NCBI GenBank assembly: GCA_963977105.1
Contig: CAXBNI010000003.1
Coordinates: 1 to 64,000 of the forward strand
DNA: 64,000 nucleotides
Reading direction: 5' to 3'
Origin: UBA2705 sp963977105
Lineage (GTDB): Bacteria > Pseudomonadota > Alphaproteobacteria > Micavibrionales > Micavibrionaceae
Each line of letters opens with the position of its first letter. Positions within the stretch are counted from its first letter, which is position 1. Of this stretch, positions 8,954 through 16,675 are shown in pieces. A program made the position numbers and the translations under genes. Below the pieces are notes generated by a model. It searched no databases. It was given only the letters and a program-made list of their open reading frames with translations, and was not told the origin of the DNA.

Positions 8954-8981
8954 TTGTTAACATGTAACAGCATTTGATAAA
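8954..8981 (+). promoter_or_regulatory. Promoter with overlapping operator-like dyad for the HTH gene
   Basis: TTGTTA (8954-8959), a 16-bp spacer and GATAAA (8976-8981) form a plausible promoter. The perfect dyad TGTTA-ACATG-TAACA at 8955-8969 overlaps the -35 box. This is the position expected for autorepression by the downstream DNA-binding protein. Confidence 0.45.
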
Positions 8982-9012
8982 TCAATACATTTTGGGGAAC
9001 AGAGAGAAGCAC

Positions 9013-9579
9013 ATGAAAGTGAATCCGACCGATGCCGCGCAGGTCGCTGGCGTAACAAGAAAAACGCTGTATGCTGATATGCAAAAGGGCACACTTAGTT
9101 ACGAAGTCACGGATAAAAAGAAACGTTTAATCGATGTCGCTGAATTGGAGCGTGTATACGGTACACTTGCAAAAGATGTGAAGAGCACGCAGCAAGAAAC
9201 ATTGTTTGATACGCCGCGTGTCGCACAGGTGACGCAAACGAGTAGCGGAGGCGATGCTTCGATCGATGCGGCATTACTTCGACAGCGTTTAGAGTTCATT
9301 GAACAAGAGCGCGTCAGAGAGCGTGAGCAGTTTAATGAACAGATAGAGCATCTAAGAACCATGCTCGGATCAGAGCAAGAAGAACGCCGAAAAATCACAG
9401 CTTTGCTCACAAACCAAAGCTCAGACCGTGAAAAACAAGGGCAAATGCAGGAGAAAACGGACACAGAGCTGGATAATTTAAAGACAACGGTTCTGGAACT
9501 GCGCAAGCAGAATAGGGGCATTTTCAAAGCTCTGAAGGAAGAGAAAAGCAAATCTCTGTGGCAGAAATTATTTGGTTAA
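9013..9579 (+). CDS. HTH plus coiled-coil plasmid-type DNA-binding protein
   Basis: 188 residues from the ATG at 9013, which follows a GAGAG SD-like run. Residues ~4-55 form a MerR/AlpA-like helix-turn-helix: NPTDAAQVAGVTRKTLYADMQKG, then a wing with KKRLIDVAELERVYG. Residues ~90-170 are a highly charged coiled coil (RQRLEFIEQER..., KTDTELDNLKTTV), and the tail ends SLWQKLFG. The layout matches the 'plasmid replication DNA-binding protein' family that accompanies initiator genes on other plasmids, and recalls KfrA. It probably binds the dyads in the upstream region as an accessory replication, partition or autoregulatory factor. That target is inference. It forms the plus-strand arm of the RepC module. 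Confidence 0.7.
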   Translation: MKVNPTDAAQVAGVTRKTLYADMQKGTLSYEVTDKKKRLIDVAELERVYGTLAKDVKSTQQETLFDTPRVAQVTQTSSGGDASIDAALLRQRLEFIEQERVREREQFNEQIEHLRTMLGSEQEERRKITALLTNQSSDREKQGQMQEKTDTELDNLKTTVLELRKQNRGIFKALKEEKSKSLWQKLFG

Positions 9580-9610
9580 GTGAATAATTTTACTATGTTT
9601 TTTATCGGGA

Positions 9611-9640
9611 TTTGTTAGACTGTCTAAACAAATTTATATT
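9611..9640 (+). promoter_or_regulatory. Promoter with embedded dyad for the ribbon-helix-helix gene
   Basis: TTGTTA (9612-9617), a 17-bp spacer and TATATT (9635-9640). The spacer region holds a near-perfect dyad, TTTGTTAGAC facing GTCTAAACAAA (one bulged A), at 9611-9632. This is typical of an autoregulated CopG/Arc-type promoter. The same TTGTTA -35 box is used by the upstream HTH gene. Confidence 0.55.
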
Positions 9641-9663
9641 TAGCGGTATTTTAGGAGATAATA

Positions 9664-9954
9664 ATGTCTAAGGACTTGGTGCGCATAAGCGTTATGATTA
9701 GAAACGAGCAACTTAGCGAGTTACATGCGCTTGAGGTAAACATTAGCGGTTATATACGTGACCTAATTGATGATCGCATTAGCAATGATACGATTGTTTT
9801 ATCCGTTAGCGGCGAAACCAAGAAGCTTTATGACCAAGTTATCTCAAACTCTGGGCAAACTGACCTTGATTTAGAGCCTTATGTCGTTGATGCCTTGAAA
9901 ATCATGATTAAAGACAAAATTTCAGAAATGCAAAAACTACACGATAGCTTATAA
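9664..9954 (+). CDS. Small ribbon-helix-helix (CopG/Arc-like) protein
   Basis: 96 residues with an excellent AGGAG SD eight bases before the ATG. The first 45 residues follow the ribbon-helix-helix plan: a beta strand VRISVMIR, a first helix NEQLSELHALEV, the turn NISG and a second helix YIRDLIDDRI. The C-terminal half is a helical region of unknown function. Such proteins are dimeric repressors, antitoxins or plasmid copy-control/partition factors. No toxin gene follows, since the next gene (trpA) converges on it. A dyad inside its own promoter suggests autoregulation. It is the last gene of the replicon module before the trp operon. Confidence 0.6.
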   Translation: MSKDLVRISVMIRNEQLSELHALEVNISGYIRDLIDDRISNDTIVLSVSGETKKLYDQVISNSGQTDLDLEPYVVDALKIMIKDKISEMQKLHDSL

Positions 9955-9982
9955 AATGCAGCGTTACTATTGAGGCTTTTCG

Positions 9983-10017
9983 AAATTCAGACCGTCAGCG
10001 CGGCCTGAATTTTTTTT
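9983..10017 (+). terminator. Intrinsic terminator overlapping the trpA stop
   Basis: AAATTCAG-A-CCG, loop TCAGCG, CGG-C-CTGAATTT, then a run of T on the plus strand. It ends the RHH transcription unit, and its left arm contains the trpA stop codon of the opposite strand. Confidence 0.75.
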
Positions 10018-10796
10018 GTGTGCGCGGTGAGTAGGGCAGGGGAGAGCTGCTGCCCATCGAAGCTTTCTTTGCACATTTGAATAATCTTTGACCCGATAAT
10101 GACGCCATTTGCGCCTTTTTGGGCCATGTCCTGTGCATGGGCAGGTGTGGATATGCCAAATCCTGCAATGGCTGGCAGGTCAATATGGGTTTTTATATCG
10201 GCGAAGAGCGTTTTAAGGTCACTGTCAAAATTGTCATTCATGCCCGTCGTGCCCATTTTTGTCACGACATAAATAAATCCGCCAGCATAAGGGCGAATTT
10301 TATCAAAGCGCCCTGCATGAGTGGTCGGCGCAACAATGAAAATAAGCTCTATGTTGTTTGCCTGTGTAGCGGGGTAGACATCCTCAGCATGTTCGGGCGG
10401 TAAATCTGGAATTAGAATGCCATCAATGCCGGCTTCGGCAAGCGCGGCGATAAATTTTTCAATGCCTTTGACCAACACAATATTAAAATAGCTCATTACG
10501 GTGAGGGGAATGTCAGGCGCATAAGCGCGAATGGCTTGGATGATGGTTAGCGCATCATCGGCTTTAAATCCTTTATCAAGCGCGATGTTGGCGGCGTCCT
10601 GTATGACAGGGCCATCGGCAACAGGGTCACGGAAGGGAAGTCCAAGTTCTAAGCCATCAGCGCCGCCATCAATCAGGGCTTTCGCTGCGGCGATAGAGCC
10701 TTCAAGACTCGGGTAGCCCATAAGAATATAGGGCATATAAACGGGTTTACCATCTTTAACTTTGCCCTGAATATGCGTGTATCTAGTGTTAAGCAT
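9987..10796 (-). CDS. trpA: Tryptophan synthase alpha chain
   Basis: 269 residues with a TIM barrel. It cleaves indole-3-glycerol phosphate to indole and glyceraldehyde 3-phosphate, and passes indole through the tunnel to TrpB. Visible active-site elements are the Glu in DGLELGLPF and the Asp in DPVADGP, with the phosphate-binding GFGIS and GANGVIIGS loops near the end. LPFRDP replaces the more usual PFSDP. The ATG at 10796 has GGAGG nine bases before it and lies inside the last codons of trpB (8-bp overlap), so translation is likely coupled. An ATG at 10814 has no such support. No trpF is adjacent. Confidence 0.96.
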   Translation of the reverse strand: MLNTRYTHIQGKVKDGKPVYMPYILMGYPSLEGSIAAAKALIDGGADGLELGLPFRDPVADGPVIQDAANIALDKGFKADDALTIIQAIRAYAPDIPLTVMSYFNIVLVKGIEKFIAALAEAGIDGILIPDLPPEHAEDVYPATQANNIELIFIVAPTTHAGRFDKIRPYAGGFIYVVTKMGTTGMNDNFDSDLKTLFADIKTHIDLPAIAGFGISTPAHAQDMAQKGANGVIIGSKIIQMCKESFDGQQLSPALLTAHTKKIQAALTV

Positions 10797-11997
10797 TTTT
10801 TTGCGCCTCCGCATAGGCTATGATGTGTTCTAAATCTTTATCGCCGCGCCCTGATAAATTAACGAGTATTATGCTATTTGGGTGCTCATTCGCGGTCTTC
10901 TTGGCTTGTGCGATGGCGTGGGAGCTTTCTAATGCTGGCAATATGCCTTCAAGCGCGGATAACTCATAAAAGGCGCTCACGGCCTCGTCATCACTTATTG
11001 CGTAATAAGAAGCGCGACCTATATCCCTTAAATAAGCGTGCTCTGGGCCGACAAGCGGATAATCAAGACCTGCGGAGATGCTGTGAGTGTCTTGAATTTG
11101 TCCGTCTTCATCTTGCAGGGCAAGACTACGCATGCCGTGCAGTACTGCTGGGGTGCCTTTGACGAGAACGGCGCCGTGTCTGTTGGTATTTAGTCCTTCA
11201 CCGCCTGGTTCTGCGCCAATGAAGCGCACTCCTTCATCTTCGCTAAAGCCACTAAACAAGCCAATTGCGTTTGAGCCGCCGCCAACGCAGGCAATCGCGT
11301 AATCTGGTAATTGACCAATTTTTTCAAGGCATTGCGAGCGAGACTCCTGCCCAATCATCCGGTGAAAATGCTTAACGAGGGTCGGGAAGGGATGCGGTCC
11401 CGCTGCTGTGCCGAGTAAGTAATGGGTGGTGTCGCAACTGGCTATCCAATCGCGCAATGCTTCATTAATGGCGTCTTTGAGGGTCGCGCCGCCGCTGGTC
11501 ACGGAAACAACCTCGGCGCCAAGGAGTTTCATTCGCTGGACATTTGGTGCTTGGCGCGCAATATCAACTGCGCCCATATAAACAGTGCAGGGAAGGTTCA
11601 TTTTGGCGCAGGCCATTGCCGTAGCGACGCCATGTTGACCAGCGCCTGTCTCCGCAATAATGCGTGTTTTTCCGATTTTTTTAGCCAATAAAGCCTGCCC
11701 CAAAGCGTTATTGGTCTTATGCGCCCCGCCATGTAGTAAATCTTCACGTTTTAAATATATGCGCGCGCCATATTTCGCTGAAAGGTTTTCAGCGAAATAA
11801 AGCGGGGTGGGGCGGCCGCCCCAGTCCTCCATTAAACCAAGAAATTCATTTTGAAAATCGCTGTCATGCTCATATTTGCGGAAGCCAGCAAGCAGCTCTT
11901 CCAATATCGGCATTAGTGCTTCTGGTGAATATTGTCCGCCATAAGCGCCAAAGAACCCATTATCTGTGTTGTCTAAACTGGTTTTATCGTTTTGCAC
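10789..11997 (-). CDS. trpB: Tryptophan synthase beta chain
   Basis: 402 residues of the fold type II PLP enzyme that condenses indole and serine to tryptophan. The PLP lysine is in HGGAHKTNNALGQA and the phosphate loop is GGGSNAIG. The AETGAGQHG block and the terminal NLSGRGDKD are family signatures. The start is a GTG at 11997 with AGGAAG about seven bases upstream. It forms a two-gene operon with trpA, overlapping it. The usual trpF upstream partner is replaced by the divergent dusB. No attenuator-like leader peptide was recognised in the 130 bp upstream. Confidence 0.97.
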   Translation of the reverse strand: MQNDKTSLDNTDNGFFGAYGGQYSPEALMPILEELLAGFRKYEHDSDFQNEFLGLMEDWGGRPTPLYFAENLSAKYGARIYLKREDLLHGGAHKTNNALGQALLAKKIGKTRIIAETGAGQHGVATAMACAKMNLPCTVYMGAVDIARQAPNVQRMKLLGAEVVSVTSGGATLKDAINEALRDWIASCDTTHYLLGTAAGPHPFPTLVKHFHRMIGQESRSQCLEKIGQLPDYAIACVGGGSNAIGLFSGFSEDEGVRFIGAEPGGEGLNTNRHGAVLVKGTPAVLHGMRSLALQDEDGQIQDTHSISAGLDYPLVGPEHAYLRDIGRASYYAISDDEAVSAFYELSALEGILPALESSHAIAQAKKTANEHPNSIILVNLSGRGDKDLEHIIAYAEAQKNA

Positions 11998-12130
11998 GAA
12001 GTCTTCCTTACATCATCCTTTATTACGGCCTTATTTAGCGAGATTATGTTTTTTAGGTCAAGGTTTAATCTTAGACAGGGAAAAAACTTTCCTTTTGAGT
12101 CGGTAATATGTATAAGGAAGCGGTAAGTTA

Positions 12131-13141
12131 ATGTCTCATTTGGGCAAAGTTTTAATGGCAATACAGCTGGGTAATATAAAAATTGATGATCCGGTCTTTT
12201 TAGCGCCTATGTCTGGCGTGACGGATTTACCATTTCGCCGCCTTGTGCGCCGTTTCGGCGCGGGGCTTGTCTTTTCTGAGATGATTGCCAGCCGCGCGAT
12301 GGTACAGCAGGTACGGGGCTCTAAGCGCCTTCAGGAAGACCGACTTGATGAACCGCCCTTTGTACTACAGCTTGCAGGCTGTGAGCCTGAGATAATGGCA
12401 GAAGCAGCGCGGTTATGCGTTGCCCGCGGTGCGCCGTTAATTGACATTAACTTTGGCTGTCCAGTAAAAAAAATTGTCAATAAAATGGGTGGCTCCGCGC
12501 TTATGCGTGATGAACCACTAGCATTTGATATCATGCAGGCCGTTTGCGAAGCGGTAAGCGTACCCGTCAGCGTCAAGATGCGCCTTGGCTGGGATGAAGG
12601 CCATCTTAACGCGCCGCATCTTGCGTATTTGGCCGAAAAAGCAGGCATAAAAATGGTCACAGTGCATGGGCGCACGCGCTGTCAGCTTTATAAAGGCACT
12701 GCAGATTGGCAGGCTATTCGCTCGGTCAAAGAAAACGTGTCACTGCCTGTTATTGTCAATGGTGATATTAAGACCGCAAATGATGCACGGCTTGCGATGC
12801 GCCAATCTGGCGCAGATGGTGTGATGATTGGTCGTGCCTGCTATGGTCAGCCGTGGAAAATCCGCGCGATAAGTGATGCGCTATATCATGGGAATGAAAA
12901 ATATGACCCTGAAATGCGCCACAAGCGTCAGGTCATTATGGACCATTATCAAGCGTTGCTCGATTATTACGGCGTTGATACGGGGGTGAAAATTGCCCGC
13001 AAGCATTTGTCATGGTACTTAAAATCTATGCCAGATTCAGCGGCGTTTAGAAAGCATATCACCCAGTTGAACGACCCGCAGCTTGTTATGGCTGCATTAT
13101 TAGAATTTTTTGATCATCCTGTGCCATGTAAGGCGGCTTAA
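12131..13141 (+). CDS. dusB: tRNA-dihydrouridine synthase (DusB/NifR3 type)
   Basis: 336 residues. A FMN-binding TIM barrel reduces specific uridines in the tRNA D-loop using NADPH. Signatures are FLAPMSGVTDLPFR at the N-terminus, DINFGCPVKKIVNKMGGSALMR with the catalytic Cys, TVHGRTRCQLYKG and the FMN phosphate site NGDI...GVMIGRACYG. A helical RNA-binding C-terminus follows. ATG 12131 has an AAGGAAG SD ten bases upstream. ATG 12155 would fit the family's normal N-terminus equally well. It is divergent from trpBA. Confidence 0.93.
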   Translation: MSHLGKVLMAIQLGNIKIDDPVFLAPMSGVTDLPFRRLVRRFGAGLVFSEMIASRAMVQQVRGSKRLQEDRLDEPPFVLQLAGCEPEIMAEAARLCVARGAPLIDINFGCPVKKIVNKMGGSALMRDEPLAFDIMQAVCEAVSVPVSVKMRLGWDEGHLNAPHLAYLAEKAGIKMVTVHGRTRCQLYKGTADWQAIRSVKENVSLPVIVNGDIKTANDARLAMRQSGADGVMIGRACYGQPWKIRAISDALYHGNEKYDPEMRHKRQVIMDHYQALLDYYGVDTGVKIARKHLSWYLKSMPDSAAFRKHITQLNDPQLVMAALLEFFDHPVPCKAA

Positions 13142-13154
13142 TAAAGCGGCTTTA

Positions 13155-13682
13155 TTACTCATCCATCAAATCGATACCGAAATGTAGGCATAATGCGTCA
13201 ATCAGCCTATACAGACCTATGCCTTCATCTGGGCGCTGTGAATCTATCTCGGCTTGGTGTAAAGTCAAATCCTGACCGACATTATTTTGTACTTCGCGGC
13301 GAATTTCGTTCATATTAAGGCCGTCTGTGACGCCAGCGTGAAGTTTATCGAGTAGCTCTTGCTCTGTTGGGTGCATATGCCCGTCTTTATAAGCCAGTAA
13401 ACGCGCGAAATAAACAACCTGCGCACGGTATTTCGGCTCATTAATATGTTTCAGCATTTCTAACGGGTCCTGCGGGCTTGAAAGGTCAGAGATAAGAAGA
13501 ATGTAGTCTTCTTGCGCAAGACCAGCTTTTTCACGCATTTTGTCAAAAATATTGGTTAAATGGGTGCGTTCAGTTTCGTGAATCAACCCATCTGCGTGTG
13601 CCATGGTCACAACGCAGCGCCACATATATAGCTTACTAATGCTGAAAGAAGTATCGATTGCGTTTGATGTTTGTTTTGTCAT
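13155..13682 (-). CDS. TerB-like domain protein
   Basis: 175 residues, acidic and mostly helical. Two copies of a TerB-type acidic metal-binding helix pattern are visible, MAHADGLIHETE near residue 28 and AYKDGHMHPTEQE near residue 98. These resemble the D-G-x-x-x-x-x-E loops of the TerB/DjlA N-terminal fold. The family is linked to tellurite resistance, stress and membrane-associated chaperones, but this protein has no membrane segment or J domain. Its specific job is unknown. It is convergent with dusB, with 13 bp between the stops, and seems monocistronic. Confidence 0.55.
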   Translation of the reverse strand: MTKQTSNAIDTSFSISKLYMWRCVVTMAHADGLIHETERTHLTNIFDKMREKAGLAQEDYILLISDLSSPQDPLEMLKHINEPKYRAQVVYFARLLAYKDGHMHPTEQELLDKLHAGVTDGLNMNEIRREVQNNVGQDLTLHQAEIDSQRPDEGIGLYRLIDALCLHFGIDLMDE

Positions 13683-13768
13683 TGGGCTGCACTCTCACCT
13701 TAAGGTCAAATAATAAGAGCTGTATTTTATCATAATATCAACTATGGCGCGACAATATTTTGCGCAAG

Positions 13769-13806
13769 AAAAAAGCCGCATCAGCATGGGGCTGATACGG
13801 CTTTTG
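13769..13806 (-). terminator. Intrinsic terminator of the Sel1-repeat gene
   Basis: AAAAGCCG-C-ATCAGC, loop ATGGG, GCTGAT-A-CGGCTTTT. On the minus strand it is followed by TTTTTTC, so it fits the gene ending at 13825. On the plus strand the T tract is short. Confidence 0.7.
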
Positions 13807-13824
13807 GTGTTTTTGTAAGGTTAT

Positions 13825-14508
13825 CTATTTGATCTGATATAGATAATCAAGATGGGCGGCAGCCAGTTTATGACCGTTATCATTCGCTTCACTTAGCATT
13901 TTTTCCGCTAATTCGAGGTCGGCACCATCCATGCCGATGCCGTGCAGGGCTTGGTATCCGACGCTATGGGCTGCTTGTGTGTTGCCGTCCATGTCATATG
14001 ATGCTTGAAAGAACGTGTTTGCAAGCGTGTCATCTTCGCCGACATCAATGCCATTGGCAAGCATGTGGCCAATATCTTTGGTTGCTTGTGATGCCACATT
14101 GACATTATCAGAACCTAAACGGTCAACTTCATCAGCAAAAACGTCCGTTAGGCCAAGGCTGCTAATCAGGTCGAGAACTTCTTCTGGGCTGTCAATCACG
14201 GTGTCGATTTCTTCAACTTCAGTTTCAGGCTCATTTTCGACGTCATCAGCGATCAGCACAGGGTTGTTTTCATCGTCAACTCTGATTGTTGGCGCGCTAA
14301 CACTTTGTGCTGTTTGCTCAACGCTTTGGGTGTCCTGTTGATCCTGATCTTGATCCTGTGGATCCATATTACTCGCAAAAAATAGGCCAGCACTGAGAAA
14401 CAGTCCAATAGCCGCAGCGCCAATAGCAGGTTTCCATGTGCCACCTGCCCAAGATGTTAATCGGGACCAAAGGCTCGTCGTGTTTTCTTGTGTGTTTTCG
14501 TTGCTCAT
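13825..14508 (-). CDS. Membrane-anchored Sel1-repeat protein with acidic linker
   Basis: 227 residues. A short cytoplasmic N-terminus is followed by one transmembrane helix (about residues 28-48) and a very acidic Gln/Asp/Glu linker (DPQDQDQDQQ..., VENEPETEVEEID). The C-terminal ~100 residues hold Sel1/TPR-like helices: NTFFQASYDMDGNTQAAHSVGYQALHGIGMDG, ELAEKMLSEANDNGHKLAAAHL. Sel1 repeats are protein-interaction scaffolds. With one N-terminal anchor the repeats would face the periplasm. Function is unknown. The gene has its own terminator and a GGAG SD. Confidence 0.6.
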   Translation of the reverse strand: MSNENTQENTTSLWSRLTSWAGGTWKPAIGAAAIGLFLSAGLFFASNMDPQDQDQDQQDTQSVEQTAQSVSAPTIRVDDENNPVLIADDVENEPETEVEEIDTVIDSPEEVLDLISSLGLTDVFADEVDRLGSDNVNVASQATKDIGHMLANGIDVGEDDTLANTFFQASYDMDGNTQAAHSVGYQALHGIGMDGADLELAEKMLSEANDNGHKLAAAHLDYLYQIK

Positions 14509-14611
14509 AACCGAACTCCATTTGTGTTATATGTGCGGATTATAGGCATGAGCGAGTATTATGTCAAGAAGATTTCTTTGGCATAATACTCAAATGGTAA
14601 GGTTGCTGGTT

Positions 14612-15934
14612 TTACGCGCAGGCCTTGATGGCGTTCATCGCAATGGATATGGACTGATCTAGGTCCGCTATAATATCGTCAATATCTTCTAGGCCGATAG
14701 ATAAACGTATAGTTTCAGGCCCTGTGCCGGCGGCTTTTTTCTGTTCATCATTTAGCTGAGAGTGCGTTGTTGATGCTGGGTGTATCAGTAAGCTGCGTGT
14801 ATCGCCGATATTTGCCAAATGCGAGAAAAGCTTCACATTATTGACCATTTCAACGCCAGCAGCATAACCGCCTTTAATGCCAAATGTCATGACGGCGCTG
14901 CACATGCCGTCTTTCATGTATTTTTTGCCGTTTTCATGAGAGGCATGAGACGGGAGGCCCGCATAGCTGACCCAGTCCACGGCGGGGTGTGCATCAAGAT
15001 ACTGTGCAACCTTTAATGCGTTGGCGGAGTGTTTTTCCATGCGTAGCCCTAGCGTTTCAAGCCCCATGACCGTTAAATACGCATTCATAGGCTGCTGGTT
15101 CATGCCGAGGTCGCGCAGACCAACGGCGTGATTATGCATGCAGAATGCTTTGTCGCCGAACATGTCTGCAAAAATAGCGTTATCATAAGATGGCTCAGGC
15201 CTTGCGAGCGTCGGATATTTCGCAGCATCTTTTTTCCAGTCGAAATTACCGCCATCAACAACCGCGCCGCCCATCGCATTGCCGTGGCCGCTAATATACT
15301 TGGTTGTTGAATAGGTCACTATGTTTGCGCCAAATTCCAAAGGACGACATAAATATGGCGTGCCGATGGTATTATCAACCGCGAACACAACGTTGTATTC
15401 CTGCGCGATTTTTGCGATTGCTTCGAAATCAACAATAACATTTTCTGGGTTTGTTGGGCTTTCCACAAAAATAACTTTTGTTTTTTCGGTGATCGCGCGT
15501 TTAAAATTATCTGTGTCTGTGGGGTCAACAAAATGACCTTTCCAGTTAAAGCCGCGGCTGAACTGGTGGCGGAGCTGACTTAATGTGCCGCCATACAGTT
15601 TGGAGGCCGCAACGAATTCATCGCCATGACCGAGCAAGGTAAAGAACATTAAAAGCTGCGCAGAGATACCCGAAGATGTGCAGGTTGCGCCGACGCCGCC
15701 TTCAAGCGCCGCGAGCTTTTCTTCAAGCGCGGAAACTGTGGGGTTTGTTAAGCGTGAATACACAAAGCCGGGTTTTCTTAAATGGAATATATCCGCAGCG
15801 TCTTCGATATTAGGGAAGCTATAGGCAGATGTTTGGTGTATTGGAATGGTGCGCGCACCTGTTGTTGGATCGCTAGCACAACCTGCGTGTATAGCCAATG
15901 TGTCAAATTTTTTGTTTTTATTTGCATCAGACAT
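14612..15934 (-). CDS. metY: O-acetylhomoserine sulfhydrylase
   Basis: 440 residues of the Cys/Met-metabolism PLP enzyme family. It makes homocysteine from O-acetylhomoserine and sulfide. The PLP lysine lies in YSTTKYISGHGN, with the usual TIPIHQTSAYSF opening, YSRLTNPT, SSGISAQ and VDNTIGTPYL blocks. The long insertion and the SRSLLIHPASTTHSQL end are those of MetY rather than MetB or MetZ. A GGGGAA SD precedes the ATG. No metX is adjacent, and I found no SAM riboswitch in the 120 bp upstream. Confidence 0.92.
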   Translation of the reverse strand: MSDANKNKKFDTLAIHAGCASDPTTGARTIPIHQTSAYSFPNIEDAADIFHLRKPGFVYSRLTNPTVSALEEKLAALEGGVGATCTSSGISAQLLMFFTLLGHGDEFVAASKLYGGTLSQLRHQFSRGFNWKGHFVDPTDTDNFKRAITEKTKVIFVESPTNPENVIVDFEAIAKIAQEYNVVFAVDNTIGTPYLCRPLEFGANIVTYSTTKYISGHGNAMGGAVVDGGNFDWKKDAAKYPTLARPEPSYDNAIFADMFGDKAFCMHNHAVGLRDLGMNQQPMNAYLTVMGLETLGLRMEKHSANALKVAQYLDAHPAVDWVSYAGLPSHASHENGKKYMKDGMCSAVMTFGIKGGYAAGVEMVNNVKLFSHLANIGDTRSLLIHPASTTHSQLNDEQKKAAGTGPETIRLSIGLEDIDDIIADLDQSISIAMNAIKACA

Positions 15935-16057
15935 AGTATGGTTCCCCGTATAATGTTATTCTTTTTCGCTAGAAAGCTATCATATTTCACTGTGTGTTTT
16001 GATTAAAAATGATGCTGCTTTGCACCATCCGTGTATAAAATATTAGAGGTATATTAT

Positions 16058-16393
16058 ATGACAATTTTGAACTTATCGGGAATGCGTGCATATCTAGATG
16101 GCGATAAAGAAGAAGAGCGTGAGATCGTTCAAATTTTTATTGAGAAGACAGAGAAGGATTTGGCGGCACTGAACGCATCAGTCGCTGTAGATTCTTTGCA
16201 TGATTGGCAAGAAAGTTGCCATTCACTAAAGGGAAGCGCGGCGCTGCTTGGTGCATTTCCATTAAGAGATCTATGCCATGACGGTGAAATCCTGGATAGT
16301 TTGGCTCCAAAGGAGATTGCGGCAAAGCTAAGTGCGATTGAATTGGCGTATGCTGCCGTGGTCGCGGCCTTGGCGGAAGAGGGGCTCGTTTAG
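16058..16393 (+). CDS. Hpt-domain phosphotransfer protein
   Basis: 111 residues forming a single histidine phosphotransfer four-helix bundle. The phosphoacceptor is His55 in CHSLKGSAALLGA, which matches the Hpt H-x-L-K-G-x-x-x-x-L-G motif. The start at 16058 has an AGAGG SD eight bases upstream. It relays phosphate between a receiver and a response regulator. It lies 283 bp upstream of a hybrid histidine kinase on the same strand, so a direct partnership is likely but not shown. Confidence 0.85.
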   Translation: MTILNLSGMRAYLDGDKEEEREIVQIFIEKTEKDLAALNASVAVDSLHDWQESCHSLKGSAALLGAFPLRDLCHDGEILDSLAPKEIAAKLSAIELAYAAVVAALAEEGLV

Positions 16394-16675
16394 CGTGTGC
16401 CAGAAAAGATCGCCAAAATAAAGCCGGCATTATGGTGATAGTTAAATGGTTTTTAAATTGTTTCAGCTATATTAAAAGTACTTTTTAATTTATATATTTT
16501 ATGACTATTGCGGCTTTATTCTTTGGCCTAATTGTTTTTGTTGATGGTGAGACAGCCAGAGATTCGACACTTGAATAATCAAGCCGCTGGTCTGGTGGTC
16601 TATATTGAGCCGTTTTAGATACCTATGCGCAGAGTATGGGCCAATAAACAAAGGGTTTTCGACAGGGGAAACATA

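Larger units (their letters stand above)
8373..9012. other. 640-bp gene-free control region of the replicon module
   Basis: No convincing gene lies here. The left 150 bp hold the repC leader and the putative antisense RNA. The middle (8540-8810) is rich in GTTTC/GAAAC pentamers and dyads. The right part is very AT-rich and ends in the promoter of the HTH gene. I saw no TTATCCACA-type DnaA boxes. The likely roles are replication control and possibly partition or origin function, by analogy with iteron and centromere regions of plasmids. Confidence 0.5.

Noticed and set aside
8373..9012. Chromosomal parS or DnaA-box origin
   Set aside because: The arms are in the order GAAAC...GTTTC, not GTTTC...GAAAC, and no TTATCCACA-like boxes were found.
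9013..9954. Toxin-antitoxin pair formed by the HTH and RHH genes
   Set aside because: Neither has toxin features. The first is an HTH/coiled-coil protein and the second is followed only by the convergent trpA.
15935..16057. SAM-II or other riboswitch ahead of metY
   Set aside because: The conserved SAM-II core sequences and pseudoknot pairing were not recognisable in the 120 bp upstream.
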